Notes: generated by a model from the sequence alone, not told the origin. 7,525 nucleotides of DNA from an uncultured Filifactor sp. (GCA_947254385.1 CAMYCP010000057.1:1-7525); one strand, 5' to 3'; shown: positions 1 through 7,243, numbered from the stretch's first letter. Made by a program: numbers and translations.

Positions 1-7
1 ATATTTT

Positions 8-137
8 TTGTTAATTTTTTTCTTAATTCATTTATTGTGTAATACTTTATTACTACATATATTATCTTACATTTTTTCTCTTATAAGATAAGTTAAAATA
101 AAGGCAGGGGTTGTTAATTTTTTTTGTTAATTTTTTT
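8..137 (+). repeat. Three copies of a T-rich 14-mer (TTGTTAATTTTTTT)
   Basis: The motif occurs at 8-21, 111-124 and 124-137. The second and third copies abut with a 13-base period just upstream of the probable ispE promoter. They could act as a curved or UP-like A+T-rich element, or be simple slippage products. The sequence alone cannot separate these. Confidence 0.5.
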
Positions 138-146
138 CGATATAAA

Positions 147-155
147 TGGTATAAT
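147..155 (+). promoter_or_regulatory. Probable extended -10 promoter for the ispE operon
   Basis: TATAAT lies at 150-155 and is preceded by TG one base upstream (147-148), giving the TGnTATAAT extended -10 form. The best -35-like hexamer, TTGTTA at 124-129, is 20 bases away. That is too far for a classical pair, so the extended -10 would have to carry recognition. Transcription would start near 161-163, leaving a leader of about 57 bases before ispE. This is the only good candidate seen ahead of the six-gene run. Confidence 0.45.
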
Positions 156-218
156 GTTCTATGAAATTTTTACTATATTTATGAAAAGTATGATAAAAAA
201 TTATAATAGGAAAATGAT

Positions 219-1109
219 ATGAAAAGTGTAGATATTGATACGTATGCCAAACTTAATTTGTCGCTTGACATCACGGGCAGGCGTTTTGACGGGTATCATT
301 TGATGTCGAGTGTCATGCAAAATGTCGATATTTTTGATACTGTGAGGCTTGAAATTACTGAAAATAATGATATAGTTTGCAAAAGTGACAGCGAAAAAGC
401 GCCAAGTGACAATACAAATCTTGCATTTAAAGCGGTGTCGACGTTTCGTGATTATACGGGAATAAAACAAGGGGTAAATATTTATATAAACAAGCGTATA
501 CCCGTACAGGCGGGTTTAGGCGGCGGGAGTGCGGATGCGGCGGCAGCGCTTTACGGGATGAATCTTTTAAATGAGAGTCCGCTCGATTTTGAGACTTTAA
601 AAAAGATAGGCGTGTCTATAGGTGCGGATGTACCTTTTGCTATGACCGGCGGAACTTGTCTTGCAGAGGGCATAGGCGAAAAACTTACGGATTTGCCGGA
701 TTTTTACTCGGATTTTTTGATTGTAAAACCTGAAAAAGGACTTTCTACCAAGGAAGTTTTTAAAATGGCGGATTTGGTTGATTTGAAAGAACGTCCCGAC
801 AACGACAAGGTGATTCATGCGCTTAGAAGAGGGGATATTCGTGAAATACTTGTAAATTTAGGAAATGCGTTATATACATCGGCCGGAAAGTTACTTCCTG
901 AGATAGAGAATATAATTTCAGATCTTAAGAGCCGTTTTAAGGCACAAGCGGCGGTCATGAGTGGCAGCGGTTCGGCGGTGTTCGGGATTTTTGACGATGA
1001 AAAAGCCTACGACTCTGCACACGCGTATTTTAAAAATTTGTATGCGGAAGTTTATAGAGCGAAGAGTGTTTCGTATTCTATGAGATTAAGGGGAGATTTA
1101 AGGGTATGA
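219..1109 (+). CDS. ispE: 4-diphosphocytidyl-2-C-methyl-D-erythritol kinase (IspE)
   Basis: This cytosolic GHMP-family kinase phosphorylates the 2-hydroxyl of CDP-methylerythritol with ATP. It is a mid-pathway step of the non-mevalonate (MEP) route to isoprenoids such as undecaprenyl phosphate. The 296-residue product has the usual family length. Visible motifs are AKLNLSLDI at 10-18 (with the conserved Lys11), GYH at 25-27, the ATP-binding run PVQAGLGGGSADAA at 95-108, GADVPF at 135-140 (with the expected catalytic Asp137) and the C-terminal MSGSGS at 247-252. The ATG at 219 has AGG at 208-210 eight bases upstream. The stop overlaps the ddl start by four bases (ATGA), suggesting translational coupling. 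It is the first gene of the operon. Function is known for the family and the assignment rests on the motifs. Confidence 0.96.
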   Translation: MKSVDIDTYAKLNLSLDITGRRFDGYHLMSSVMQNVDIFDTVRLEITENNDIVCKSDSEKAPSDNTNLAFKAVSTFRDYTGIKQGVNIYINKRIPVQAGLGGGSADAAAALYGMNLLNESPLDFETLKKIGVSIGADVPFAMTGGTCLAEGIGEKLTDLPDFYSDFLIVKPEKGLSTKEVFKMADLVDLKERPDNDKVIHALRRGDIREILVNLGNALYTSAGKLLPEIENIISDLKSRFKAQAAVMSGSGSAVFGIFDDEKAYDSAHAYFKNLYAEVYRAKSVSYSMRLRGDLRV

Positions 1110-2149
1110 ATGATAAAAAGAATGTTGCCGTAATTTTCGGAGGTGTTTCGCCTGAGCATGAGGTGTCATGTCGTTCGGCGGCTTTTGTTTTCAGTTGTAT
1201 AAATACCGATAAATATAATCCCTATTTAATCGGGATATCCAAGAATGCGGAGTACTATTTCTATGATGCCGATATTTCCCATTTGTATGAGGATTGGGAA
1301 AAATACGGCAAAAAAAATTCGGTTGTTTTTGACATAGCACAAAGAGAGTTCTATATAAAAGGTGAGAATAGGATAGATATAGATGTGGTTTTTCCAGTAA
1401 TTCACGGGCCTAACGGAGAGGACGGCAAGTTGCAGGGAGCTTTAAACTGCTGTGGCTTGCCTTTTGTAGGTTGTGACGTGATTTCTTCAGCCGTGTGTAT
1501 GGATAAGGACGTCGCCAAACGTCTGTTTGTCGAGGCGGGACTTAAAATTGTGCCGTATTTCAATATAGAAAAAAAATTAAATGCGAACCATCTTAAACAA
1601 GCTGAAATTTTGGGATATCCTCTATTTGTAAAACCGGCGAACATGGGTTCAAGCGTCGGGATATACAAGGTAAATGACGAAAATGAACTGAAAAAAGCGG
1701 CCGAGTTGTCTTTTAAGTATGACAGTAAACTTTTGGTTGAAAAGGCTATAGATGTGTTTGAACTTGAAACCGCCGCGCTTGAATATGAAGAAGATGTTAT
1801 TATTTCAACGGTCGGAGAAATTAATCTCAAAAAAGGGTTTTATGATTATAAAAGCAAGTATGAAACCGATGATGCGGATTTTTTTATTCCTGCTGAAATA
1901 ACTCCCGAAGAGAGTGAGACAATCAAACACATGGCAAAGAAGGCTTTTCATGCGACGTGTTGCAAAGGATTGTCACGTGTGGATTTTTTTATGGACAGAA
2001 ATACACGTCAAATTTATATAAATGAAATCAATACCATGCCCGGCTTTACAAAGATAAGTTTGTATCCTCAGCTTATGGAATTTGACGGGATACCGGCAAA
2101 GAAACTTATAGATATTTTAATAGATAATGCTTTAAAAAGGGAAAATTAG
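1106..2149 (+). CDS. ddl: D-alanine--D-alanine ligase
   Basis: This ATP-grasp ligase joins two D-alanines in the cytoplasm to make the dipeptide that MurF adds to the peptidoglycan precursor. At 347 residues it has the normal length. Motifs in order are GGVSPEHEVS (12-21), the HGPNGEDGKLQG loop (100-111), the ATP-grasp VKPANMGSSVG (175-185), FYDYKSKY in the omega loop (245-252), Arg291 and Asp293 in SRVDFF, and NEINTMPGFT (306-315). The Tyr-Lys-Tyr omega loop fits a D-Ala-D-Ala ligase. VanA-type D-Ala-D-Lac enzymes lack this signature, so a resistance ligase is unlikely. It overlaps ispE by four bases. An AAGGGGAGA ribosome site at 1088-1096 lies inside the ispE end. MurI follows after a single base. 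Substrate choice is inferred from the motif. Confidence 0.95.
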   Translation: MNDKKNVAVIFGGVSPEHEVSCRSAAFVFSCINTDKYNPYLIGISKNAEYYFYDADISHLYEDWEKYGKKNSVVFDIAQREFYIKGENRIDIDVVFPVIHGPNGEDGKLQGALNCCGLPFVGCDVISSAVCMDKDVAKRLFVEAGLKIVPYFNIEKKLNANHLKQAEILGYPLFVKPANMGSSVGIYKVNDENELKKAAELSFKYDSKLLVEKAIDVFELETAALEYEEDVIISTVGEINLKKGFYDYKSKYETDDADFFIPAEITPEESETIKHMAKKAFHATCCKGLSRVDFFMDRNTRQIYINEINTMPGFTKISLYPQLMEFDGIPAKKLIDILIDNALKREN

Positions 2150-2150
2150 A

Positions 2151-2963
2151 ATGTTACAGAATCAAAAGCCGATAGGCGTCTTCGATTCGGGTGTCGGCGG
2201 TCTCACCGTGATAAAAGAGATAATGAAACTTTTGCCGGAGGAAAATGTCGTGTATTTCGGCGATACGGCGAGAGTGCCGTACGGGCCGAGATCTTCCGAG
2301 ACGATAACCAAATACACGTATCAGGCGGTAAATTTTTTGCTTGAACAGAACATTAAGGCTATAGTTATAGCTTGTAATACGGCGAGCGCGAGGAGTTTAA
2401 AAAAAGCGCAGGAGAGGTATAATATTCCGATAATGGGTGTAATAAAGCCCGGAGCGTCCGCTGCGGTAAACACTACCAAAAACGGTAAAGTAGGTGTTAT
2501 AGGTACTGAGGGTACGATAAATTCGGAGGCGTATGTAAAGGAGATAATGGCGCTTAAAAGCGATGTCGATATATATGCAAGATCATGTCCGCTGTTTGTA
2601 CCGATTGCGGAAGAGGGATGGGCGGATACGGAGGTTTCCAAACTTACCGCCTCAACTTATCTTTCATACTTTAATGATACAAATATCGACACGTTGGTTA
2701 TGGGGTGTACGCATTATCCTTTGCTTGAAAATACGATACGCGATTTTTTTAAAAATTCGATAAGTTTGATAAATCCCGCATTGGAAACGGCATCACGCCT
2801 TAAGGATATGCTATATAAGTATGGTATGCAAAAAAATGACGGTACGGCGGGAGTATATAAATATTTTGTGTCCGACCGACCGAATAATTTTGCCAAAGTC
2901 GGAGAGATATTTTTAAACAAGGCTATAGCCGATATATCTTTAATAGAAATACAGAGATATTAA
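2151..2963 (+). CDS. murI: Glutamate racemase
   Basis: This cofactor-independent enzyme interconverts L- and D-glutamate and supplies the D-Glu that MurD adds to peptidoglycan precursors. The 270-residue product has the family length. Motifs are GVFDSGVGGLTV (9-20, with the conserved Asp12-Ser13), YFGDTARVPYG (35-45), ACNTASA with catalytic Cys75, and MGCTHYPLL (184-192) with the second catalytic Cys186 and His188. The start ATG is one base after the ddl stop, with AAGGGA at 2138-2143 as its ribosome site, so the two D-amino-acid genes are probably translated together. The gene ends with tandem stops (TAATAA at 2961-2966). Aspartate racemase is the nearest alternative, but these motifs are those of MurI. 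Confidence 0.96.
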   Translation: MLQNQKPIGVFDSGVGGLTVIKEIMKLLPEENVVYFGDTARVPYGPRSSETITKYTYQAVNFLLEQNIKAIVIACNTASARSLKKAQERYNIPIMGVIKPGASAAVNTTKNGKVGVIGTEGTINSEAYVKEIMALKSDVDIYARSCPLFVPIAEEGWADTEVSKLTASTYLSYFNDTNIDTLVMGCTHYPLLENTIRDFFKNSISLINPALETASRLKDMLYKYGMQKNDGTAGVYKYFVSDRPNNFAKVGEIFLNKAIADISLIEIQRY

Positions 2964-2994
2964 TAATTTTACGCTATGGAAAATGGAGTATTTT

Positions 2995-3426
2995 ATGGAA
3001 AAAGCCACTATAAATATAAAGACTTTTCAATCGGACGGTGTTTCGCCCGAAGAGGAGATTTTAAACATAGTAACGGACGGCGGATATTCTTTTAAGGACG
3101 GAGCATTATATTTAAGTTATAAAGAGAGCGCCATTTCCGGTATGGAGGGGACGACTACCGTTTTGAAGATAGATAATGACGGTTTTGTGATGAAACGTGT
3201 GGGCAACCTCTTTTCAAAAATGCAGTTTGTTCCCGGAAAAAGGAGCAAGTCCGTCATGCATACTCCGCACGGCAATTTGAATATTGAAATTTTAACTGGA
3301 AAAATAGATAAAAAAATCAGTGAATATCCTTTTTCTCTCGATATGAATGTAAATTATGATATATCTGTAAGCAACAGTTTTTTTGTGGGCAGAAATCGTA
3401 TTGTCATAACTGCCGAGGGAGATTGA
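2995..3426 (+). CDS. DUF1934 (YwiB-like) beta-barrel protein
   Basis: The product is a small cytosolic protein of 143 residues in the DUF1934 family, whose members are predicted calycin-like beta barrels of unknown function. Family-like signs are the Tyr/Glu-rich YKESAISGMEGTTTVLKID at 42-60, the alternating VMKRVGNLFSKMQFVPG at 65-81, the THGNL-type segment TPHGNLNIEI at 90-99, and a final strand pattern ending NRIVITAEG. I chose the ATG at 2995 because GGAG at 2985-2988 lies six bases upstream. An in-frame ATG at 2983 would add four residues but has no proper ribosome site. There is no signal peptide or membrane segment. It sits 31 bases after murI and 12 bases before tilS, so it is co-transcribed with both. 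I do not propose a function. Confidence 0.85.
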   Translation: MEKATINIKTFQSDGVSPEEEILNIVTDGGYSFKDGALYLSYKESAISGMEGTTTVLKIDNDGFVMKRVGNLFSKMQFVPGKRSKSVMHTPHGNLNIEILTGKIDKKISEYPFSLDMNVNYDISVSNSFFVGRNRIVITAEGD

Positions 3427-3438
3427 AACGAGGGTTTT

Positions 3439-4848
3439 ATGTTATATGATACCATGAAAAAAACAGCGTATATAAGAAAAATCATATCCCCGCATGACCG
3501 TATCATAGTTTCTTTGTCCGGGGGAGCCGATTCGGTATGTCTTTTGCACGTGCTTAGAGAACTCAAGGATTATTTTAATATAGAGTTGTTTGCATTTCAC
3601 TTAAATCACCGAATTAGAGGGTTGTCCGCACAAAAAGATGCGCTATTTTGTATGGAACTTTGCGAAAAACTTGAGATTCCGCTTTTTATGCGCTCGGAAG
3701 ATGTGCCGTCTTATGCGAAACAAAAAAAGTATACTTTGGAAGAGGGGGCACGTTATGTGCGTTACTCTTTGCTATTTGATTTAAAAAAGCGTTTAAAGGC
3801 GAATAAGATTGCCGTGGCGCATAATCAGGACGACCAGGCGGAAACCGTGTTTATGCGCATAATGAGGGGCACGGGGCTTACCGGACTTAAAGGTATGGAA
3901 TATATGCGCCCCGACGGCATAATCCGTCCGCTCCTTGATGTGTCTAGAAATGAAATAGAAAATTATCTTACGGAACATAAGGTAAAATGGTGTACCGATG
4001 AAACCAACTTTGAAAATGAGTACACCAGAAACAAAATAAGGCTGGATATATTCCCGATGCTTGAAAGTGTATATCCTAAAGTAAAACCTCAGATTGCCAA
4101 AATGGCGAACGTTTTAAGAGACGACAGTAATTATTTGGATAATCATGCACATTCCACTTTTACAAATGACGCATCTATAAATGAAGACGGCACTGTTTCT
4201 CTTGATTTGGAAGATTTTATGGCACACAGCTCTCCTGTAAGGAAACGTGAAATTCGCTTTGCGGCGCAAAAAGTGCTTAAAAGTATCGAAGATATTGAAA
4301 CCGTACACTTGGATGATGTCATGAACTTGGCTTACAGCAGTAAAGGCAGCGGTCAGCTGGATTTACCCAGGGGTCTTAAAGTGTATAAACGATCCGGAGC
4401 GCTTTATTTTACGACACATGAATTTAAAATTGAAGATGTGGATTTTTCGTACGCTTTGGATGAAAATTCTTCCGTGTTTATAAAGGAAACCGGACATGAG
4501 ATAGAATGTAAGGTTATGGATAAAGATAAATGCACGATTTTGCCGACGGGAATGTTTACCAAGGCGTTCGACAAAAGTCGCATAAAAGGCAATCTTATAG
4601 TTAGAAACAAGCGTCCGGGGGACAGAATACATCCTATGGGCATGGAGGGGACTAAAAAACTTAAAGACATATTCATAGACGAAAAAATACCCCCCGAAAA
4701 GCGCGGGAGTATACCTATAATATGTGATTCCGATAACAGGATATTATGGATAGTGGGCAGTAAGATAAGCGAGGATTTTAAAATTGACGAAAACACTGAA
4801 AAAGTAATACGTATAAGTGTCAAAAAAAAGATGACGATTAATAAATAA
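3439..4848 (+). CDS. tilS: tRNA(Ile)-lysidine synthetase
   Basis: TilS uses ATP and lysine to turn cytidine 34 of the CAU-anticodon tRNA-Ile into lysidine, changing both its codon reading (AUA) and its charging. It is essential in most bacteria. The 469-residue product matches the long Bacillus-type form. Visible are the PP-loop SGGADS (27-32), HLNHRIRG (54-61), HNQDDQAET (128-136), RGTG (143-146), RNKIR (197-201), a linker region, and a C-terminal TilS domain at about 385-457 with RPGDRIHP (392-399) and KKLKDIFID (406-414). The ATG at 3439 has GAGGG at 3430-3434, four bases upstream, which is slightly close. The next in-frame ATG at 3454 has no ribosome site. The gene is followed by ftsH with no hpt between them, although hpt often lies there in Firmicutes. 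Confidence 0.95.
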   Translation: MLYDTMKKTAYIRKIISPHDRIIVSLSGGADSVCLLHVLRELKDYFNIELFAFHLNHRIRGLSAQKDALFCMELCEKLEIPLFMRSEDVPSYAKQKKYTLEEGARYVRYSLLFDLKKRLKANKIAVAHNQDDQAETVFMRIMRGTGLTGLKGMEYMRPDGIIRPLLDVSRNEIENYLTEHKVKWCTDETNFENEYTRNKIRLDIFPMLESVYPKVKPQIAKMANVLRDDSNYLDNHAHSTFTNDASINEDGTVSLDLEDFMAHSSPVRKREIRFAAQKVLKSIEDIETVHLDDVMNLAYSSKGSGQLDLPRGLKVYKRSGALYFTTHEFKIEDVDFSYALDENSSVFIKETGHEIECKVMDKDKCTILPTGMFTKAFDKSRIKGNLIVRNKRPGDRIHPMGMEGTKKLKDIFIDEKIPPEKRGSIPIICDSDNRILWIVGSKISEDFKIDENTEKVIRISVKKKMTINK

Positions 4849-4852
4849 GAAC

Positions 4853-4868
4853 AGGAGGACGAATTTTG
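4853..4868 (+). promoter_or_regulatory. Ribosome binding site and TTG start of ftsH
   Basis: A perfect AGGAGG at 4853-4858 is followed seven bases later by TTG at 4866-4868. No in-frame ATG occurs before codon 32, which lies past the first membrane segment. The strong ribosome site and the need to keep the membrane anchor decide for the TTG start. Confidence 0.85.
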
Positions 4869-6896
4869 AACAAGTTTTTTAAAGGCACATTATTTTATGT
4901 TGTGCTGATTGCCACCATATTATTTTTAGTGACGGTGCTTACAAAGCCTACTTCAAGCATGAAAAAAATTCCGTTTTCGGAGTTTTATGAGCAACTTAAG
5001 GACAAAAAGGTTGAAACCTTACAAATAGTCGATGTAAATACAATTAAAGGGACTATTAAAGGTGAAGACTCTATTTTTATAACCTATCTTTCTCCGATTA
5101 TAAACACTGAAAATTTAGGAGATGAGATTTTAAAACAGACACAGAGCGGAGATCTTAAAGCGGAGGCTTTGGCACCGCCTAAAACCAACTGGATTATGGA
5201 AATGCTCCCTCTTATTGTTATGATAATAATGGTTGTCTCTTTCTGGTTCATTTTTATGCAACAGACACAGGGGGGAGGATCCAAAGTCATGGGCTTTGGA
5301 AGATCTCGCGCCAAAATGCACAAGGATGATTTGTCTATCAAGATAACGTTCAAGGACGTTGCCGGTTTGGATGAAGAAAAAACCGAACTTGAGGAAGTCG
5401 TGGATTTTTTAAAGGAACCGAAAAAATATTTACGACTCGGGGCACGTATACCCAAGGGGGTACTTTTAGTAGGGCCTCCGGGAACGGGTAAAACGTATTT
5501 GAGCAAAGCGGTGGCAGGTGAAGCCGGAGTGCCGTTTTTTTCAATATCCGGTTCCGACTTTGTGGAAATGTTTGTAGGGGTCGGTGCGTCACGTGTGCGT
5601 GATTTATTCGATCAGGCAAAAAAAGCCTCGCCCTGCATCGTTTTCATAGATGAAATAGATGCTGTGGGCAGAAGAAGAGGAGCCGGCTTGGGCGGCGGTC
5701 ACGACGAACGTGAACAGACATTAAATCAACTGTTGGTTGAAATGGACGGATTCGGCATAAACGAGGGTATAATAGTGATGGCGGCTACCAACCGTCCCGA
5801 TATACTCGATCCTGCACTTTTAAGACCCGGACGTTTCGACAGGCAGATAATGGTCGGTACGCCCGACGTTAAAGGCAGAGAGGCGATACTTCGTGTACAC
5901 ACCGAAAATAAACCTTTGGCGGACGATGTGGATTTGCACGTTATTGCACGCGGAACGGCAGGATTTACTCCCGCCGATATAGAAAACCTCATGAATGAGG
6001 CGGCACTCCTTTCGGCACGTGCCGGCGACAAGATGATACGTATGGAAACCATAGAGGAGGCGATAGTCAAGGTGATTGTCGGCGTAGCAAAGACCTCACG
6101 TGTGATAACCGATGCGGAAAAGAAACTCACCGCTTATCATGAAGGTGGTCACGCCGTACTTCACAACGTGCTCAAACACACCGATCCGGTGCATCAAGTC
6201 ACCATAATACCGAGAGGTATGGCGGGAGGTTTCACGATGAGTAGGCCGGTTGAAGATCGTTATTACACGACAAAAACCGAACTTGAAGAAGAACTGGTTA
6301 CACTTTTAGGTGGCAGAGTGGCTGAAAGTTTGGTGCTGGACGATATATCCACCGGAGCAAGCAACGATTTGGAACGTGTGGAAAAAATTGCACGTGCCAT
6401 GGTAACAAAATATGCCATGACGGACACTTTGGGGGCGTTGGTATTTGGAGATTCGTCCGATGAAGTGTTCTTGGGCAAAGACTTTACCACAAGGCGCAAT
6501 TATTCGGAAGAAGTTGCATCGGAAATAGACAGGGAAGTTAAGAAAATAGTTGATCACGCTTACGAAACTACGAGAAGTTTACTTATAAAATATATGCAAA
6601 ACCTGCATAACGTAGCGCAGGCGTTAATCGTATATGAAACACTGGACGCTAAACAATTTCAACTGGCGTTTAACGGTGAACTCCCGCTCGAAGACTTGGA
6701 CGCAATAACCGATGAAAAAGCGGCGGCACATGAAAGAGAAAAATCAGCGTTGGAAAACACCATAATAATTGAAAAACAATATGAAGATTCGGATAAATAC
6801 AAAGAACGTGAAGTGGAAACCAAAATAGAAGAATCCAAAGAAAAATACAAATCCGAAGATAAAAAACCTGATGACGACGGTAAAAAAAATGAGTAA
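4866..6896 (+). CDS. ftsH: ATP-dependent zinc metalloprotease FtsH
   Basis: This membrane-anchored hexameric AAA+ protease extracts and degrades misfolded membrane proteins and some regulators. The 676-residue product has a first membrane segment at about 8-25, an extracytoplasmic part at about 30-107, a second membrane segment at about 109-131, and a cytoplasmic AAA+ module. That module shows Walker A GPPGTGKT (203-210), pore loop FVG (236-238), Walker B IVFIDEID (258-265), and a second region of homology with arginine fingers Arg320 and Arg323. The protease domain has the zinc motif HEGGH (425-429) and Asp501 in GASNDL as the likely third ligand. Most FtsH proteins have HEAGH, so Gly427 is a mild variant that keeps all ligands. 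The tail from about 620 is charged and low-complexity. It is the last gene of the operon, starting 17 bases after tilS and ending just before a strong terminator. Confidence 0.97.
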   Translation: MNKFFKGTLFYVVLIATILFLVTVLTKPTSSMKKIPFSEFYEQLKDKKVETLQIVDVNTIKGTIKGEDSIFITYLSPIINTENLGDEILKQTQSGDLKAEALAPPKTNWIMEMLPLIVMIIMVVSFWFIFMQQTQGGGSKVMGFGRSRAKMHKDDLSIKITFKDVAGLDEEKTELEEVVDFLKEPKKYLRLGARIPKGVLLVGPPGTGKTYLSKAVAGEAGVPFFSISGSDFVEMFVGVGASRVRDLFDQAKKASPCIVFIDEIDAVGRRRGAGLGGGHDEREQTLNQLLVEMDGFGINEGIIVMAATNRPDILDPALLRPGRFDRQIMVGTPDVKGREAILRVHTENKPLADDVDLHVIARGTAGFTPADIENLMNEAALLSARAGDKMIRMETIEEAIVKVIVGVAKTSRVITDAEKKLTAYHEGGHAVLHNVLKHTDPVHQVTIIPRGMAGGFTMSRPVEDRYYTTKTELEEELVTLLGGRVAESLVLDDISTGASNDLERVEKIARAMVTKYAMTDTLGALVFGDSSDEVFLGKDFTTRRNYSEEVASEIDREVKKIVDHAYETTRSLLIKYMQNLHNVAQALIVYETLDAKQFQLAFNGELPLEDLDAITDEKAAAHEREKSALENTIIIEKQYEDSDKYKEREVETKIEESKEKYKSEDKKPDDDGKKNE

Positions 6897-6900
6897 AACA

Positions 6901-6931
6901 AAAAGGATTGCATACTATTGCAATCCTTTTT
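6901..6931 (+). terminator. Rho-independent terminator after ftsH
   Basis: A perfect 12-base-pair stem (AAAAGGATTGCA at 6901-6912 with TGCAATCCTTTT at 6919-6930) closes a six-base loop and runs into a T tract. It begins four bases after the ftsH stop. On the minus strand the stem is also followed by a T-rich run, so it may block antisense transcription coming from the small toxin genes to the right. Confidence 0.9.
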
Positions 6932-6958
6932 CACAAAGATAAAAAGAGACTTATTTCC

Positions 6959-6987
6959 TTGACTTTTTAGAAACACACGTATATAAT
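6959..6987 (+). promoter_or_regulatory. Promoter of antitoxin RNA 1
   Basis: TTGACT at 6959-6964 and TATAAT at 6982-6987 are separated by exactly 17 bases, a near-perfect housekeeping sigma promoter. It faces rightward and has no open reading frame behind it, which points to a constitutive small RNA. The predicted start is near 6993-6995. Confidence 0.88.
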
Positions 6988-6993
6988 AAAGGA

Positions 6994-7082
6994 AAGAGTG
7001 AGAGCCGATTAAAAGCGGTTGCCACTTAAGGATTGTTAAAAATACTAATCACCTGAAGTGTGCGCTTACAGGTGATTTTTTT
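6994..7082 (+). ncRNA. Putative antisense antitoxin RNA 1 (about 89 nt)
   Basis: The RNA is inferred from a strong promoter followed, with no plausible reading frame, by a strong terminator. It converges on the toxin gene on the other strand, and its 3' half overlaps the expected 3' untranslated part of the toxin mRNA, as in the txpA/RatA and bsrG/SR4 type I systems. The segment ATACTAATCACCT (7042-7054) can pair with the toxin Shine-Dalgarno sequence and the first bases of its start codon, with one bulged A. It could therefore act by duplex formation at the 3' end, by blocking translation, or by both. The start is a prediction within a few bases. Confidence 0.75.
7047..7082. terminator. Shared terminator between antitoxin RNA 1 and toxin gene 1
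   Basis: The stem is AATCACCTG (7047-7055) with CAGGTGATT (7069-7077), topped by a short inner AAGT/GCTT-type helix and ending in seven T. It is strong for the plus-strand RNA. On the minus strand the stem is followed after a few bases by five T (7042-7038), so it probably also ends the toxin mRNA, though less efficiently. Confidence 0.85.
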
Positions 7083-7087
7083 GTGTC

Positions 7088-7177
7088 CTATTTCCTATGG
7101 CTGGAAATTAGGGCTATGATAGTAACAATTAACATTGTATAGGCTATCATAAGCGATAACGCTTCATACACTGTCAT
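7088..7177 (-). CDS. Small hydrophobic type I toxin, holin-like / BsrG-TxpA type (copy 1)
   Basis: The frame encodes 29 residues: an amino end MTVYEA, one hydrophobic helix at about 7-24 (LSLMIAYTMLIVTIIALI), and a short polar basic end SSHRK. The MTxYEAL(S)LMI opening and single membrane helix are typical of the putative holin-like toxin family (Hol_Tox) and of Bacillus BsrG/TxpA peptides, which act at the cell membrane when over-produced. The coding call is supported by a strong AGGGGGTGAT ribosome site at 7181-7190, a minus-strand promoter at 7244-7272, and near-identical preservation in copy 2. Toxicity is inferred from family resemblance. The gene is too short for most gene finders. Confidence 0.85.
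   Translation of the reverse strand: MTVYEALSLMIAYTMLIVTIIALISSHRK
7115..7151 (-). other. Hairpin within the toxin 1 coding sequence
   Basis: TATGATAG (7115-7122) faces CTATCATA (7144-7151), and inside them ACAAT (7125-7129) faces ATTGT (7134-7138) around a four-base loop. The toxin mRNA can therefore fold over its membrane-helix codons. The same sequence is present in copy 2. Stable folding is a common trait of type I toxin mRNAs. Here it may also simply reflect codon choice. Confidence 0.5.
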
Positions 7178-7180
7178 ACT

Positions 7181-7208
7181 ATCACCCCCTTTTCATTAAG
7201 ATTAGGGG
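7181..7208 (-). promoter_or_regulatory. Toxin 1 ribosome binding site within a masking hairpin
   Basis: Read on the minus strand, AGGGGGTGAT (7190-7181) is one mismatch from the ideal AGGAGGTGAT and lies at proper spacing from the ATG at 7177. CCCCT (7208-7204), 13 bases further upstream, can pair with AGGGG (7190-7186), hiding the core of the site. Such masking of the toxin ribosome site is known in other type I toxin mRNAs. Whether it forms here is inferred. Confidence 0.6.
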
Positions 7209-7243
7209 CAAACCGCCTGCATCGACTCTTTCTTTCCGTTTGT

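Larger units (their letters stand above)
1..218. other. A+T-rich intergenic leader upstream of ispE
   Basis: No convincing gene is visible here. The stretch is extremely A+T-rich. It holds three copies of a TTGTTAATTTTTTT repeat, an all-weak inverted repeat (TTATCTTA at 62-69 and TAAGATAA at 84-91, separated by 14 bases) and a probable promoter near 147-155. The inverted repeat lacks a G+C-rich stem, so I do not call it a terminator. The end of whatever gene lies upstream is not in the window. Confidence 0.6.
6991..7237. repeat. Imperfect inverted repeat bracketing TA module 1 (arms about 40 bases)
   Basis: The left arm, 6991-7030 read on the plus strand, resembles the right arm, 7198-7237 read on the minus strand. 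Both begin GGAAAGA. They share GAGAGCCGAT versus AAGAGTCGAT, then GCGGTT, then GCCACTTAA versus GCCCCTAA. The arms cover the 5' ends of the antitoxin RNA and of the toxin mRNA, so the two RNAs begin with related, not complementary, sequence. The left arm recurs in copy 2 from 7358; the right arm of copy 2 is outside the window. Confidence 0.65.

Noticed and set aside
202..207. A second TATAAT just before ispE
   Set aside because: Transcription would begin near 213 and exclude the ribosome site at 208-210. It is probably chance in A+T-rich sequence.
1402..1830. Long minus-strand reading frame opposite ddl
   Set aside because: It lies wholly within the well-supported ddl gene, is Ser-rich with no recognisable domain, and has no supporting promoter or ribosome site.
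1106..2149. Vancomycin-resistance type (D-Ala-D-Lac or D-Ala-D-Ser) ligase
   Set aside because: The omega loop reads FYDYKSKY, the D-Ala-D-Ala signature, and no van genes are nearby. The context is a housekeeping cell-wall operon.
2983..2997. Earlier ATG for the DUF1934 gene
   Set aside because: The GGAG ribosome site at 2985-2988 lies within this extension and is correctly spaced only for the ATG at 2995.
5084..5506. Minus-strand reading frame opposite ftsH
   Set aside because: It mirrors the codons of the membrane and AAA+ region of FtsH, has Ser/Pro-rich low-complexity composition and no motif of its own.
6659..6976. Minus-strand reading frame crossing the ftsH end and its terminator
   Set aside because: It is the Ser-rich shadow of the charged FtsH tail and would run through a strong two-way terminator. 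No ribosome site was recognised.
6994..7082. Riboswitch or attenuator for a downstream plus-strand gene
   Set aside because: No plus-strand gene follows. The RNA ends in a terminator that faces a convergent minus-strand gene, and the layout is repeated.
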